DNA from: Streptomyces cacaoi
GTDB lineage: Bacteria > Actinomycetota > Actinomycetes > Streptomycetales > Streptomycetaceae
NCBI RefSeq assembly: GCF_006539165.1
Contig: NZ_BJMM01000017.1
Span: 103,285 to 167,284 of the forward strand
Length of the DNA stretch: 64,000 nt
Reading direction: 5' to 3'
The notes under the pieces are model-generated. The model was not told the DNA's origin, did no database searches, and saw only the letters and a list, made by a program, of their open reading frames with translations. The position numbers and the translations under genes were made by a program. This document shows, one piece after another, positions 34,235-43,041 of this stretch. The number at the start of each line of letters is the position of its first letter. Within the stretch, counting starts at the first letter, position 1.

Positions 34235-36994
34235 TCACCGCTTCCCGTACCGGGCGACGGCGTCGTCGAAGGCGGCGGCCAGCGCGGTGATCCGCTCGCC
34301 GTCCTCGAACATCGTGAAGTGGTGGCCGGGGACCTTCTGCACGCGCAGCCGTCCGGTGATGTGGTCCTGCCACAGCGACTTGTCGCGCACGTTGATGCGC
34401 AGGGCGTCGAGCAGTTCCTCCGGCTCGGGCTCCTCCGCCTGCAGCAGCAGGACGTCGCCGTCGAAGGGGCGGTCGGGGTAGTAGGTCTTGAGCATGTCGT
34501 GGTTGGCCTGCCAGATAGTCAGGAACCCCTCCTCCCGCAGGACACCGACGTCGACGCCGCGCATCAGGGAGGTCTGTTCGGACAGCACGTCGAACGCCGC
34601 GTGGAACTCCCCGGGGCTCAGGCGTCCGCCGACGTAGCTTTCGGGCACGTGGGTGTCGAGCATCAGCACCGGTTCGACCCGTTCGCCGACGGCCTGGAGC
34701 TGAACGGCCATTTCGAAAGCGACGTTGCCGCCGAAGGAGTAGCCGCCGAGCCGGTAGGGGCCGTGGGGCTGCACCGACCGGACCCGCTCGACGTACAGGG
34801 CGGCGAGGTCGCGCAGGGTCGCGGGCCGCGGGCCGGCCTCGGCGGCGGGGAAGGACAGCGCGGTCAGCGGGACGGTGGAGTGCGAGGCCTCGGCGAGCCT
34901 GACGTACAGCAGGTTGGTGCCGCCCGCGGGGTGCACCAGGAACAGGGGTGCGCCGTCGCCCTCGCGGACCGTGACCAGTCCGCGTCCGGCCGGTTCCCCG
35001 GCCCGGGCGGCGCGCACGGCTTCGGCCATCCGGCTCGGGGTGCGCAGGGCGCCGAAGGCATCGAGGTCCAGGGTGATGCCGAAACGGTTCCGGAAGACGC
35101 TGACGATCTCGACGGCGAGCAGCGAGTCCCCGCCGAGGTCGTGGTAGTCGTCGTCCGGGGCGATCCCGCGGACCCCCAGGTGCTCTTCCAGTACGGCGGT
35201 GACCTGCTCCAGCAGGCCGTCGTCGGTGCCGGTCTCCGTCGCGGTGGTGACGGAGACCGGCACCGGTGCGCCCGGCCGCCGCTCGGTGGTCGGCTGCCGC
35301 GGGACCGGCCGGGGGGTGTCCGGCTCGATCCAGTGGCGCTGGGGGCGCAGGGGGTGGCCCGGCAGGGAGATCTTGCAGGCGAGGGGGAACGCCACGTCGC
35401 CGTCCGGGAGTCGGCCGTTGGCCCCGTCGGCGATCAGCGCGTCGAGTCCCGCCCGCACTTCGTCGAGGTCCTCGGCGATGAACGTGTGCGCCACCGGGTG
35501 CCGGGTACGGCCTGCGAACAGGGTGTACGCGAGGTCCACGAGCCGGATCCCGGGGTGATCGTCGAAGTGGACGCGCAGTCGGCGGGCGAGGTCGGTGAGG
35601 GCGGCGGCGTCGCGTGCGGAGAGGACGACCGGGTACGGCGTCGCCGCGTGGTCCTCATCGGCGAGCGGGGCGGCCGGCGCCTGGGCCAGGACACAGTGCG
35701 CGTTCGTCCCCCCGATCCCGAACGAGCTCACCGCGGCGGCCCGCAGCGGCTCGGCGTCGAAGTGGACCGCGGCGCGCGGCACCTCGTACGGCAGGCGGTC
35801 CAGCTGCAAGAACGGGTTCGGCTCGCCGATGTTGATCTGCGGCGGCACCGTCTGGTGGTGCAGCACGAGCGCGGCCTTGATCAGTCCGGTGACCCCCGCG
35901 GCAGCGTCCAGGTGCCCGAGGTTGGCCTTGAGGCTGCCGATGAGGGCGCCCTCGGCGGGCGTGCCGGCGGCGCGGTGCGCGGCGGCGAGCGAGCTCAGCT
36001 CCAGCGGGTCGCCGACCGCCGTACCGGTGCCGTGGGTCTCGATGTAGCCGATGTCGCCGATCGGGACCCCGGAGACCTCGATCGCCCTGCGGATGACTGC
36101 CTGCTGCCCAGCCGTGCCCGGGGCGGTGAAGCCGATCTTGGCCGAGCCGTCGTTGTTGAGGGCGCTGCCGCGGATGACGGCGTAGACCCGGTCGCCGTCA
36201 CGGCGGGCATCGGGCAGCCGCTTGAGGACGACGACCCCGCAACCGTTGCCCTTGATCGTGCCGGACGACTCCGCGTCGAAGACCCGGCAGTGCCCGTCGC
36301 GGGAGAGGATGCCTCCCTCCTGGTAGTCGTAACCGGCGGTCTGCGGGAAGGAGATGCTCACGCCCCCCGCGAGCGCCGCATCCACCTCGCCGTCGTTCAG
36401 GGCCCGGCAAGCCAGGTGCACCGCGGTCAGGGAGCTGGAGCAGGCTGTCTGCACGGTCATCGCGGGGCCGCGCAGGCCGAGCTTGTAGGCGACGCGGGTG
36501 GCGAGGAAGTCCTTGTCGTTGCCGAGCAGGACGGGGTAGGTCAGCGCGCCGTCCGCGTGCTCGGCCGAGCGCAGGACGTTGAAGAGCAGGTACGTGGACA
36601 GGCTCCCGGCCGCGTACACGGCCACGTTCGCCCCGCGCCCGGTGACCAGGCCCGCGTCCTCGGCGGCCTCCCAGGCGCAGGTGAGGAACACCCGGTGCTG
36701 CGGGTCCATCCGGCGGGCGTCGCGCGGAGTGACGCCGAAGAAGTCCGCGTCGAACAGGTCGGCGTCGGCGAGGTCGGCGCCGTAGGGCACGCGAGTGGGT
36801 GCGTCCACGTCCGCCGGGCTTACTCCGGCGGCCGCCATCTCCTCGGTGGAGAAGCGCCGTACGGCCTCGCGTCCGGACAGGAGCAGCTCCCACAGTTCGG
36901 GCACGCTCGCGGCGCCCGGGAACCGGCCGGCCATGCCGACGACGGCGATCGGGCCGGTAAGCGGTCCGGTGAGCGGATCGGGCTGGTCAGGCAT
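34235..36994 (-). CDS. AT-less polyketide synthase: KS-ACP-thioesterase
   Basis: 919 aa. KS domain about residues 14-435 with Cys185 (TACSSSL), His321 (ETHGTGT) and His361 (KANLGHL), all intact. Residues 437-536 look like the KS-to-AT linker, and about 537-559 (ending GHPLRPQRHWIEPD) is the usual post-AT linker signature. The AT domain itself, about 300 aa with GHSxG, is missing between them. ACP at about 593-665 with Ser624 (LGGDSLLAVEI). Thioesterase about 680-915 with nucleophile GYSFGGN (Ser753) and a His in VPGHHFTMF. No KR, DH or ER. Starts 8 nt inside the NRPS gene, so it takes over from that module. Malonyl loading must come from a trans AT or the fatty-acid MCAT, or the KS uses another partner. 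Confidence 0.92.
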   Translation of the reverse strand: MPDQPDPLTGPLTGPIAVVGMAGRFPGAASVPELWELLLSGREAVRRFSTEEMAAAGVSPADVDAPTRVPYGADLADADLFDADFFGVTPRDARRMDPQHRVFLTCAWEAAEDAGLVTGRGANVAVYAAGSLSTYLLFNVLRSAEHADGALTYPVLLGNDKDFLATRVAYKLGLRGPAMTVQTACSSSLTAVHLACRALNDGEVDAALAGGVSISFPQTAGYDYQEGGILSRDGHCRVFDAESSGTIKGNGCGVVVLKRLPDARRDGDRVYAVIRGSALNNDGSAKIGFTAPGTAGQQAVIRRAIEVSGVPIGDIGYIETHGTGTAVGDPLELSSLAAAHRAAGTPAEGALIGSLKANLGHLDAAAGVTGLIKAALVLHHQTVPPQINIGEPNPFLQLDRLPYEVPRAAVHFDAEPLRAAAVSSFGIGGTNAHCVLAQAPAAPLADEDHAATPYPVVLSARDAAALTDLARRLRVHFDDHPGIRLVDLAYTLFAGRTRHPVAHTFIAEDLDEVRAGLDALIADGANGRLPDGDVAFPLACKISLPGHPLRPQRHWIEPDTPRPVPRQPTTERRPGAPVPVSVTTATETGTDDGLLEQVTAVLEEHLGVRGIAPDDDYHDLGGDSLLAVEIVSVFRNRFGITLDLDAFGALRTPSRMAEAVRAARAGEPAGRGLVTVREGDGAPLFLVHPAGGTNLLYVRLAEASHSTVPLTALSFPAAEAGPRPATLRDLAALYVERVRSVQPHGPYRLGGYSFGGNVAFEMAVQLQAVGERVEPVLMLDTHVPESYVGGRLSPGEFHAAFDVLSEQTSLMRGVDVGVLREEGFLTIWQANHDMLKTYYPDRPFDGDVLLLQAEEPEPEELLDALRINVRDKSLWQDHITGRLRVQKVPGHHFTMFEDGERITALAAAFDDAVARYGKR

Positions 36995-39900
36995 GAGTGG
37001 TCCCTCGTATGTCGTCTATGTGGGCGGCGAGCTGCCGCGTGGTGGTGTGCGTGAAGAGCTCGATCATTTCCAGGCCGTCGACACCGAGCCGCTCCTGCAG
37101 CCGCCGGTGCACCTCGACGACGTGCATGGACGAGCCGCCGATGTCGAAGAAGTTGTCGTCGGGCCCGAACCTCGCCGCCGGCAGCACGCTGCGCCAGACG
37201 TCCTCGACAGCGTCGACGGTGGAGGCGGAGTCGGGGATGGAGGCGGATTCGGCGGTGGACACGGAGTCCGCCGCCGGCCGCGGCACGGCGTCGGTGGCCG
37301 ACGGCGGCCAGGGCAGGGCCCCGTCATCGACCTTGCCGTTGACGGTCAGCGGCAGCGCGTCCACCCGGACGATGCGCGACGGCATCATGTACGGCGGCAG
37401 CAGCCGGCGCAGTACGGAGCGCACCTCTGCGTCGCCGGGCAGCCCGCGGCCAGCGAGGAAGGCGACGAGCGCGGGATGGTCCGCGTCCCGTTCGTCGAGA
37501 CGCACCACGCACTCCTGGGCGCCGGGCAGCGACAGCAGCGCCGATTCGACCTCGCCCAACTCGATGCGGAAACCCCGCAGTTGGACCTGCTTGTCGATGC
37601 GCCCGAGATGCACCAGGGTGCCGTCGGGGCGGACCAGGCCGAGGTCCCCGGAGCGGTAGACGACCGCGCCGTCGTGCACCGGGTAGCGCTCGGCCGTCAG
37701 GTCGGGGCGGGCCAGGTAGCCGCGGGTGACACCGGCGCCGCCGATGATCATCTCCCCGGGCACGCACGGCGGGCACAGGTGTCCGTCCTCGTCGACGACG
37801 CGCACCGTCAGGTCGGACAGCGGCCGTCCGATGGCGGAGGCAGTCTCGTACTGTGCGTCCTGCTCGGTGACCGGATGGTAGGTGACGTGCACGGTCGTCT
37901 CGGTGATGCCGTACATGTTGATCAGGCGGGCGCGGCGCCCCATGAGCTCGAACCAGGGCTGCAGGGCGGCGTACCGCAGCGCCTCGCCGCCGAAGACGAC
38001 GTACCGCAGGGCGAGGGCGTCACGGTCCTCGGGGCGCAGCACCTTCAGGAGCTGGCCGAAGGCGGACGGCGTCTGGTTGAGGACGGTGACCTGCTCCCGT
38101 ACGAGGAAGTCGCGGAAGGAGTCGGGCGACTTGGCGACGGTCTCGGGGACGACGGCCAGGCGTCCGCCGTACAGCAGCGCGCCGAAGATCTCCCAGACGG
38201 AGAAGTCGAAGGCGTATGAGTGGAACAGGCTCCACACATCACACGGCCCGAAGCCGAAGTGCTCCTCGGTCGAGCGCATCAGCCGCATCACGTTGCGGTG
38301 GGCCACCTGGACGCCCTTGGGGCGGCTGGTGGATCCGGAGGTGAAGATGACGTACGCGTCGGCGTCCGGATCCGCCGGCTGCTGCGGCACGGGGCCGGCG
38401 GGGCCGGGGGCGAGGAGGTCGCCGGCGTGGAGGGACGTGGTGCCGAGGTCCTGCCAGCGCGCCTCGTCCTCGATGACGGGCAGGCCGTCGGGGAAGCTGT
38501 GCAGGATCTGTTCGATGCGCGCGGCGGGCGAGCCCGGATCCAGCGGTACGTAGGCCTTGCGGGCCTTGAGGACACCGAGGATCGCGGCGATCAGCGCGGT
38601 GCCCCGGCGCATGGCGATGCCGACGTGCGGTCCGGGCACCTCCCGGACGAGCCGGGCGGCGATCCGGTCGGACAGCTCGTCGAGTTCAGCGTACGTCAGC
38701 CGGTCGTCGCCCGCGGTGACGGCCGTGCGGCCGGGGAGCTGGCGTGCGATCTTGGTGAACCAGGCGTCCAGCGACCGGTCGACCGCGTACGCCGGGCGGG
38801 CCGTGTGCGGGTTGGCCAGGTAGTCGAGCTCGGCCTCGGCCTGCGGCGAGAGAGCCGGGATGTCGGTGACGGCGATGCCGGGATCATCCTGGACGCTGTC
38901 GAGGACGGTGCGCATCACGGACAGCGGGTCGGTGGCCCACTGCTCGTGCGAGCACTCGACGTTGACGGTGAAGGAGGAACCGAAGTCCTCCACGTTCATG
39001 GACAGCGGGTACTTGACCAGTCGCCGGGGCTGGATGAGCCACTCCACCTCGCAGCCCGCCAGGCGCAGCTGGAGGGGCTCCTTGTAGTAGGTGAAGGTGC
39101 TGTCGGTGCTGAGGATGCCGCCGACGGCCCGGGGGCAGACCTCGCGGGCCGCGGCGGCGAGGTCGAAGTTCTGGTGGCGCAGCATGCCGGTCGTCGTGGC
39201 CTGCACGGAGCGGCACAGGTCGGCGAAGGTGTCGTGCTCGGTGAGGTCAACGGCCAGAGGGAGAGTGTTCACGAAGTAGCCGTACGCCTGCTTCTGGCGC
39301 AGTCCGCGACGGCCCGCCAGCGGCAGCCCGGTGACCAGCTGGCGACCGCCGGTGCAGCGGGCGTAGGCCACCAGGTAGGCGGCGAGGAAGTAGGAGAAGG
39401 GCGTGCATCCGAGGTCCTTGGCCTGCTGCCGGATGTAGTCGCTGGCGGCGGCGTCCAGACGCAGACGCCGCTCCTCGCCGAGCAGGCCTCCGTCGGGGGC
39501 GCGGCGGCCCTGGAGACGGTCGTCGCCGAAGGTGGTGAGGTGCTCCAGATGCTTGCGGAAGAAGGCCACCGCGTCGGGGCGCGGCGGGAGAGGGGCGACC
39601 AGGTCGGAGGGGTCGTCCTGGGTGGCCGGGGAGAGTTCGGCGTCCGGGTCGGCGTACAGGCGCTCCAGCTCCGCGACGAAGTTGAAGTAGGAGTAGCCGT
39701 CCAGAACGATGTGCGAGAACAGCAGGGCCGCATAGACGGCGTGGTCGTCCTGGTAGAGCGTGAAGTGGTACTGCTCGGGGGCGTCCGGCGGCAGCGGGGT
39801 GTCGGCGCGCTCGGCCAGGCGCCGGGCGACTTCCTCGCGCTGGTCACCACTGAGCCTGACCAGCGGGATGTCCTCGGCACAGGGCTCGGGTCCGGGCCGG

Positions 39901-40127
39901 TGTACGGCGAGGACCTGCCCGCCCTGTTGTTCGAAGACGGTGTTGAGGGCGCGGATACCACGGCCGAGCCGGGCGAGGGCGATGCGCAGCCGGTCGATGT
40001 CGACGTCGCCGGTGATCCGGTAGGCGCCGGCGAGGTTGAAGGCCGCGTTGTTGGTGAAGAGCTGGGTATGGGTGTAGAGCTTCAGCTGCGCCGGAGTGGC
40101 CGGCCGTGCCGAGCGGCACTCAGTCAT
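36987..40127 (-). CDS. Single-module NRPS: C-A-PCP, threonine-like code
   Basis: 1046 aa. Condensation domain about 1-430; its active motif is SHIVLDG (138-144), so the first His of HHxxxDG is Ser while the catalytic His and the Asp-Gly are kept. Adenylation domain about 470-960 with YVIFTSGSTSRPKG. I read specificity positions as D-F-W-N-V-G-M-V-H-K from FDFSVWEIFG, VTVLNQTPSAF, VVFGGEA and NMYGITETTVHV; this is the known threonine code with one Ile-to-Val change. The carrier serine is in FFDIGGSSMHVVEV. No epimerase or thioesterase; the next gene provides KS-ACP-TE. Start ATG 40127 is preceded by GAGAGAGA. The C domain would accept an acyl chain from an upstream carrier or CoA, giving an acyl-Thr intermediate (inference). 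Confidence 0.93.
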   Translation of the reverse strand: MTECRSARPATPAQLKLYTHTQLFTNNAAFNLAGAYRITGDVDIDRLRIALARLGRGIRALNTVFEQQGGQVLAVHRPGPEPCAEDIPLVRLSGDQREEVARRLAERADTPLPPDAPEQYHFTLYQDDHAVYAALLFSHIVLDGYSYFNFVAELERLYADPDAELSPATQDDPSDLVAPLPPRPDAVAFFRKHLEHLTTFGDDRLQGRRAPDGGLLGEERRLRLDAAASDYIRQQAKDLGCTPFSYFLAAYLVAYARCTGGRQLVTGLPLAGRRGLRQKQAYGYFVNTLPLAVDLTEHDTFADLCRSVQATTTGMLRHQNFDLAAAAREVCPRAVGGILSTDSTFTYYKEPLQLRLAGCEVEWLIQPRRLVKYPLSMNVEDFGSSFTVNVECSHEQWATDPLSVMRTVLDSVQDDPGIAVTDIPALSPQAEAELDYLANPHTARPAYAVDRSLDAWFTKIARQLPGRTAVTAGDDRLTYAELDELSDRIAARLVREVPGPHVGIAMRRGTALIAAILGVLKARKAYVPLDPGSPAARIEQILHSFPDGLPVIEDEARWQDLGTTSLHAGDLLAPGPAGPVPQQPADPDADAYVIFTSGSTSRPKGVQVAHRNVMRLMRSTEEHFGFGPCDVWSLFHSYAFDFSVWEIFGALLYGGRLAVVPETVAKSPDSFRDFLVREQVTVLNQTPSAFGQLLKVLRPEDRDALALRYVVFGGEALRYAALQPWFELMGRRARLINMYGITETTVHVTYHPVTEQDAQYETASAIGRPLSDLTVRVVDEDGHLCPPCVPGEMIIGGAGVTRGYLARPDLTAERYPVHDGAVVYRSGDLGLVRPDGTLVHLGRIDKQVQLRGFRIELGEVESALLSLPGAQECVVRLDERDADHPALVAFLAGRGLPGDAEVRSVLRRLLPPYMMPSRIVRVDALPLTVNGKVDDGALPWPPSATDAVPRPAADSVSTAESASIPDSASTVDAVEDVWRSVLPAARFGPDDNFFDIGGSSMHVVEVHRRLQERLGVDGLEMIELFTHTTTRQLAAHIDDIRGTTHA

Positions 40128-40179
40128 GCGGGTCTCTCTCTTCGTCCGTCTCTTCGTCGTTGAGTTATTCGCGGGCCGG

Positions 40180-40956
40180 TCAGTGAGCCGGCTTGCTGAT
40201 GTCCCAGGCGACGGCGCGCGCGAGGCTGCGCGGCACATGACGCAGGCCCCACGCGGCGATCTTGTAGCGGAGGCTGGGGATGCTGACGACCCTGCCCTTC
40301 TCGAGGTCCTCCAGGGCGGTACGGACCACGTCGTCGGCGCTCAGCCACAACCAGGGCGGCGGGAAGCTGGTGGGGATGCCCGCGCGCTGGTGGAACTCCG
40401 TCCGGGTGTAACCGGGGAGCAGGGCCGTCATGCGCACCCCGGCCGATGTGACCCGGTGCGAGGAGGCGAGGGACTCGGTGAAGGCGATGATCCACGCCTT
40501 GCTGGCCGGGTAGGTGGAGCTGAGCCAGGCCGGGCCGAGGCCGGCGACGCTGGCCACGTTGAGGATGGCTCCGGCGCGGCGCTCGGTCATCACGGTCAGG
40601 GCGGCGTCCGTCAGCCGCAGGACGGCGCGGACGTTGAGGTCGAGCAGGCGCTCCTCGGCGGCGATGCCGGTGGCGAGGAAGGGCCGTTCGTAGCCGATGC
40701 CCGCGTTGTTGACGAGCAGATCGACGGCGGGCGCGGCCCTGAGGCACTCGGTGACCGCGCCGCAGCCCTCGTCAGTGGTCAGGTCGGCCGGGATGGTCTC
40801 GACGTCGACTCCCTGCTCACGCAAGTCTTCGGCACGTTCCTTGAGAGCGGTCTCGGAACGTGCCACGAGAGTGAGGTCGTAGCCCCGCGCCGCGAGGTGA
40901 CGGGCGAAGGCGCTGCCCAGTCCGGCGGTGGCTCCGGTGACGAGGGCGGTGGGCAT
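40180..40956 (-). CDS. Short-chain dehydrogenase/reductase
   Basis: 258 aa classical SDR. NADP site TGATAGLGSAFARHLA, NNAGIGYERPF, catalytic Ser in NVASVAG and YPASK tetrad. It starts at ATG 40956 and is the first gene of the long leftward operon, 52 nt before the NRPS. Likely reduces the ketone created by the oxoamine synthase or ketosynthase, analogous to 3-ketosphinganine reductase (inference). Confidence 0.9.
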   Translation of the reverse strand: MPTALVTGATAGLGSAFARHLAARGYDLTLVARSETALKERAEDLREQGVDVETIPADLTTDEGCGAVTECLRAAPAVDLLVNNAGIGYERPFLATGIAAEERLLDLNVRAVLRLTDAALTVMTERRAGAILNVASVAGLGPAWLSSTYPASKAWIIAFTESLASSHRVTSAGVRMTALLPGYTRTEFHQRAGIPTSFPPPWLWLSADDVVRTALEDLEKGRVVSIPSLRYKIAAWGLRHVPRSLARAVAWDISKPAH

Positions 40957-41430
40957 GGCGGTGACTCCCAGTCGTGGCGGTTGGAAGGCTGTGGTTGACG
41001 GGACGCTTGTGGCGTGCGATCCGGAGTGGCGGGCCGGATTGGTTGCGGTACACAACTTGGGTTACGGGCGGACGAGTCACGGCACGCAACTCGGCTTACG
41101 GGTGGACAAGTCCTGACACGCAACTCGGTCTCAGGCACCGGAATTGTTGTGGGCGGAACAGTTGTGGTGGCGGTCAGGCTGTGCGGGCGCTTGGGGCGCG
41201 CGGCCACTGCGGTTGTGTGTGGGGCAGCCGTCCAAGCGGTTCGGGCCGCGGAGGGCGGACAGCCATGGAGGACACGCCCAGCCCTGGCAGGCCAGGACGG
41301 CCCGCGACAGGCACACCTGGCCTCAGCGGGCGCAACGGGCCCCGGCAAGCAGCCCCAGCCGCAGCAGGTGAGAACCAGCTCCGGTGAGCAGACCCGGCCT
41401 GCGGGACAAGCTCATCCCCGCCGAACACCC
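40957..41430. other. Intergenic region upstream of the SDR-NRPS operon
   Basis: 474 nt without a supported gene, between the oxoamine-synthase stop and the SDR start, both leftward. It probably holds a promoter for the long operon. The only clear structure is a set of imperfect direct repeats (separate entry). Confidence 0.45.
41051..41140. repeat. Three imperfect direct repeats, 32-34 bp period
   Basis: Copies start at 41051, 41083 and 41117 and share the consensus CACGCAACTCGGYTTACGGG followed by a TGGACAAGTC-like tail. The third copy diverges after its first 12 bases. Each has a GCAAC- or ACAAC-type core like half of the O2 operators near 45.4 kb. Possible regulator-binding array upstream of the SDR gene. 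Confidence 0.55.
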
Positions 41431-42618
41431 TCAGGCCGCCACGGACAACCCCAGCACCCGCTCCCGCACCGCCGCGAAGCCGGCCACCGCGCGGTCGAGG
41501 TGTTCCCGCGTCTGCACGGCCGTGTAGCTGGTGCGCAGCCGGGGTGAGGCGGCCGGGGGCAGCACGGCGTTGACGTACACCCCCTCTTCGATCAGCAGGT
41601 TCCACGCGTGCAGCGTGGCCAGGTCGTCGCCGGTGTCCACGGGCACGATGGGGGTGGCGCTGGCCCCGACCCGGTAGCCCAGCGCGGTCAGCTCGCGGCG
41701 CATGTACGCGGCGTTGTCGGCGACCGCCGTGCACCGCCAGGGCTCGTCGCGCAGGATGAGGAGGGACTCCAGCGCGGCGGCGGTGTTGGCGGGACTGGCG
41801 CTCGCGGAGAACATCAGCGCGCGTGCGTTGTGGCGGAGGTAGTCGATGACCTCCTCGTCGCCCAGAACCGCACCGCCGATGGAGCCGAAGGCCTTGGAGA
41901 AGGTGAGCGTGATCAGCGGGACCTCGTCGGTGAGACCGAAGTGGGAGCAGGTGCCGCGCCCCTTGTCGAGCACACCGGCGCCATGGGCGTCATCGACGAG
42001 GAGGGTGGCGCCGAACTCCTCGCAGAGGTCAGCGAGGTCGGGCAGCGGGCACAGATCGCCCTCCATGCTGTAGACACCGTCGACCACGACGAGCACCCCG
42101 CCGCGGTGACCGGTGCGCCGCAGCTCGTCGGCGAGGTCGGCGGTGTCGTTGTGCGCGAACCACTGGATCTTGGCGCGGCTGAGCCGGGCGGCGTCGATCA
42201 GGGAAGCGTGGGCCTCCTTGTCGATGAGGATCAGGTCGCCCGGTCCGCACAGCCCGGCAATGGCCCCGAGGTTGGCCTGGTAACCGGTGGTCAGCACCAG
42301 CGCGGCGGGCTTGCCGAAGAAGTCGGCGAGCTCCCGCTCCAGGCGGTCGTGCAGGTCGAGGTTGCCGTTGAGGAAGCGCGAGCCGGTGCACCCGGCGCCG
42401 TACCGGGCCGAGGCCTCGGCGGCGGCCGCGACGACCCGTGGGTCGGTGCTGAGCCCCAGGTAGTCGTTGGAGCCGCACATGACGACCTCACGCCCGCCGG
42501 CCATGCGGGCGACGCCCGCGTCCCGCGCGTCGAAGTTGAGGAAGTAGGGGTAGAGGCCGGCGTTCCTGGCGTCGCGGGCCCGTGTGTAGGAGGCGCATTT
42601 CTGTATGAGAAGACTCAC
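41431..42618 (-). CDS. Alpha-oxoamine synthase (BioF/KBL/serine palmitoyltransferase family)
   Basis: 395 aa PLP enzyme that decarboxylatively condenses an amino acid with an acyl thioester to an aminoketone. TTGYQANLGAI, the stacking His region IDKEAHASLID, LLVDDAHGAGVLDKGRGT, and the Schiff-base Lys in LTFSKAFGSIGG are all present. GTG 42618 overlaps the stop of the preceding 67-codon gene (GTGA), with AAGGTGG upstream. Standalone enzymes of this family act on CoA or ACP thioesters of fatty acids, fitting the nearby desaturase, KS-ACP-TE and SDR. The amino-acid substrate (Gly, Ala, Ser or a carrier-bound residue) cannot be read. Confidence 0.93.
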   Translation of the reverse strand: MSLLIQKCASYTRARDARNAGLYPYFLNFDARDAGVARMAGGREVVMCGSNDYLGLSTDPRVVAAAAEASARYGAGCTGSRFLNGNLDLHDRLERELADFFGKPAALVLTTGYQANLGAIAGLCGPGDLILIDKEAHASLIDAARLSRAKIQWFAHNDTADLADELRRTGHRGGVLVVVDGVYSMEGDLCPLPDLADLCEEFGATLLVDDAHGAGVLDKGRGTCSHFGLTDEVPLITLTFSKAFGSIGGAVLGDEEVIDYLRHNARALMFSASASPANTAAALESLLILRDEPWRCTAVADNAAYMRRELTALGYRVGASATPIVPVDTGDDLATLHAWNLLIEEGVYVNAVLPPAASPRLRTSYTAVQTREHLDRAVAGFAAVRERVLGLSVAA

Positions 42619-42818
42619 TCTAATCCACCTTTTCGAAGGCCGCAGGAAGGCATGGACAAACTCGGTCGCGGAATGTTCAATTCCACCTCTCGGACAACCA
42701 TGTGGAGGATTCCGAACACGGTCGTGAGTTCCCGCGGCGGCACCGTTGCCGACCCTTCGGGCGCATGAGAGGGAGGTCCTGGATCGAGTTCCGCGCACTC
42801 GGCACGGAATTCGCTCAT
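42615..42818 (-). CDS. 67-aa small protein coupled to the oxoamine synthase
   Basis: ATG 42818 overlaps the stop of the 31-aa gene (ATGA), and its own stop overlaps the GTG of the oxoamine synthase (GTGA), so three genes are chained by 4-nt overlaps. The protein starts MSEFRAECAELDPGPPSH, has a hydrophobic middle (TTVFGILHMVVREVEL) and ends SMPSCGLRKGGLE. Codon bias is weaker than in neighbours. Codon 66 is the rare TTA, so translation may need the bldA tRNA and could gate the oxoamine synthase. No homologue recognised. An alternative is untranslated leader sequence. Confidence 0.5.
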   Translation of the reverse strand: MSEFRAECAELDPGPPSHAPEGSATVPPRELTTVFGILHMVVREVELNIPRPSLSMPSCGLRKGGLE

Positions 42819-42910
42819 CGGCCGGCGCGGTCCCAGCTGTTCCAGAGAAACTGAAGGACGGACGCGATGTCACAGAGCGCATTGCCGACCGCGTTGGCGA
42901 TCTTGTTCAT
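42815..42910 (-). CDS. 31-aa hydrophobic microprotein heading the oxoamine-synthase operon
   Basis: Too short for usual gene callers. ATG 42910 has an excellent ribosome site (AGGGGG, 5 nt spacing). The peptide begins MNKIANAVGNALCDIASVL and ends FLWNSWDRAGR: one amphipathic or hydrophobic helix with one Cys and two Trp, then a basic tail. Most codons end in G or C, as expected for coding DNA here. Its stop overlaps the next start (ATGA). It is not a recognisable leader peptide or toxin. It could be a small activating subunit, a membrane anchor, or a signal or precursor peptide. Confidence 0.68.
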   Translation of the reverse strand: MNKIANAVGNALCDIASVLQFLWNSWDRAGR

Positions 42911-43041
42911 GTATCCCCCTGGTTCGACCACGAGGGAACGCATCACAGGTCAACACGCGCCGACCCGGACGCACCGCCCCCCGCGGATACGTCTCTGACG
43001 TGCAAGAATGGCCAGATAGCGGCCACCTGGACCGAAACTCT

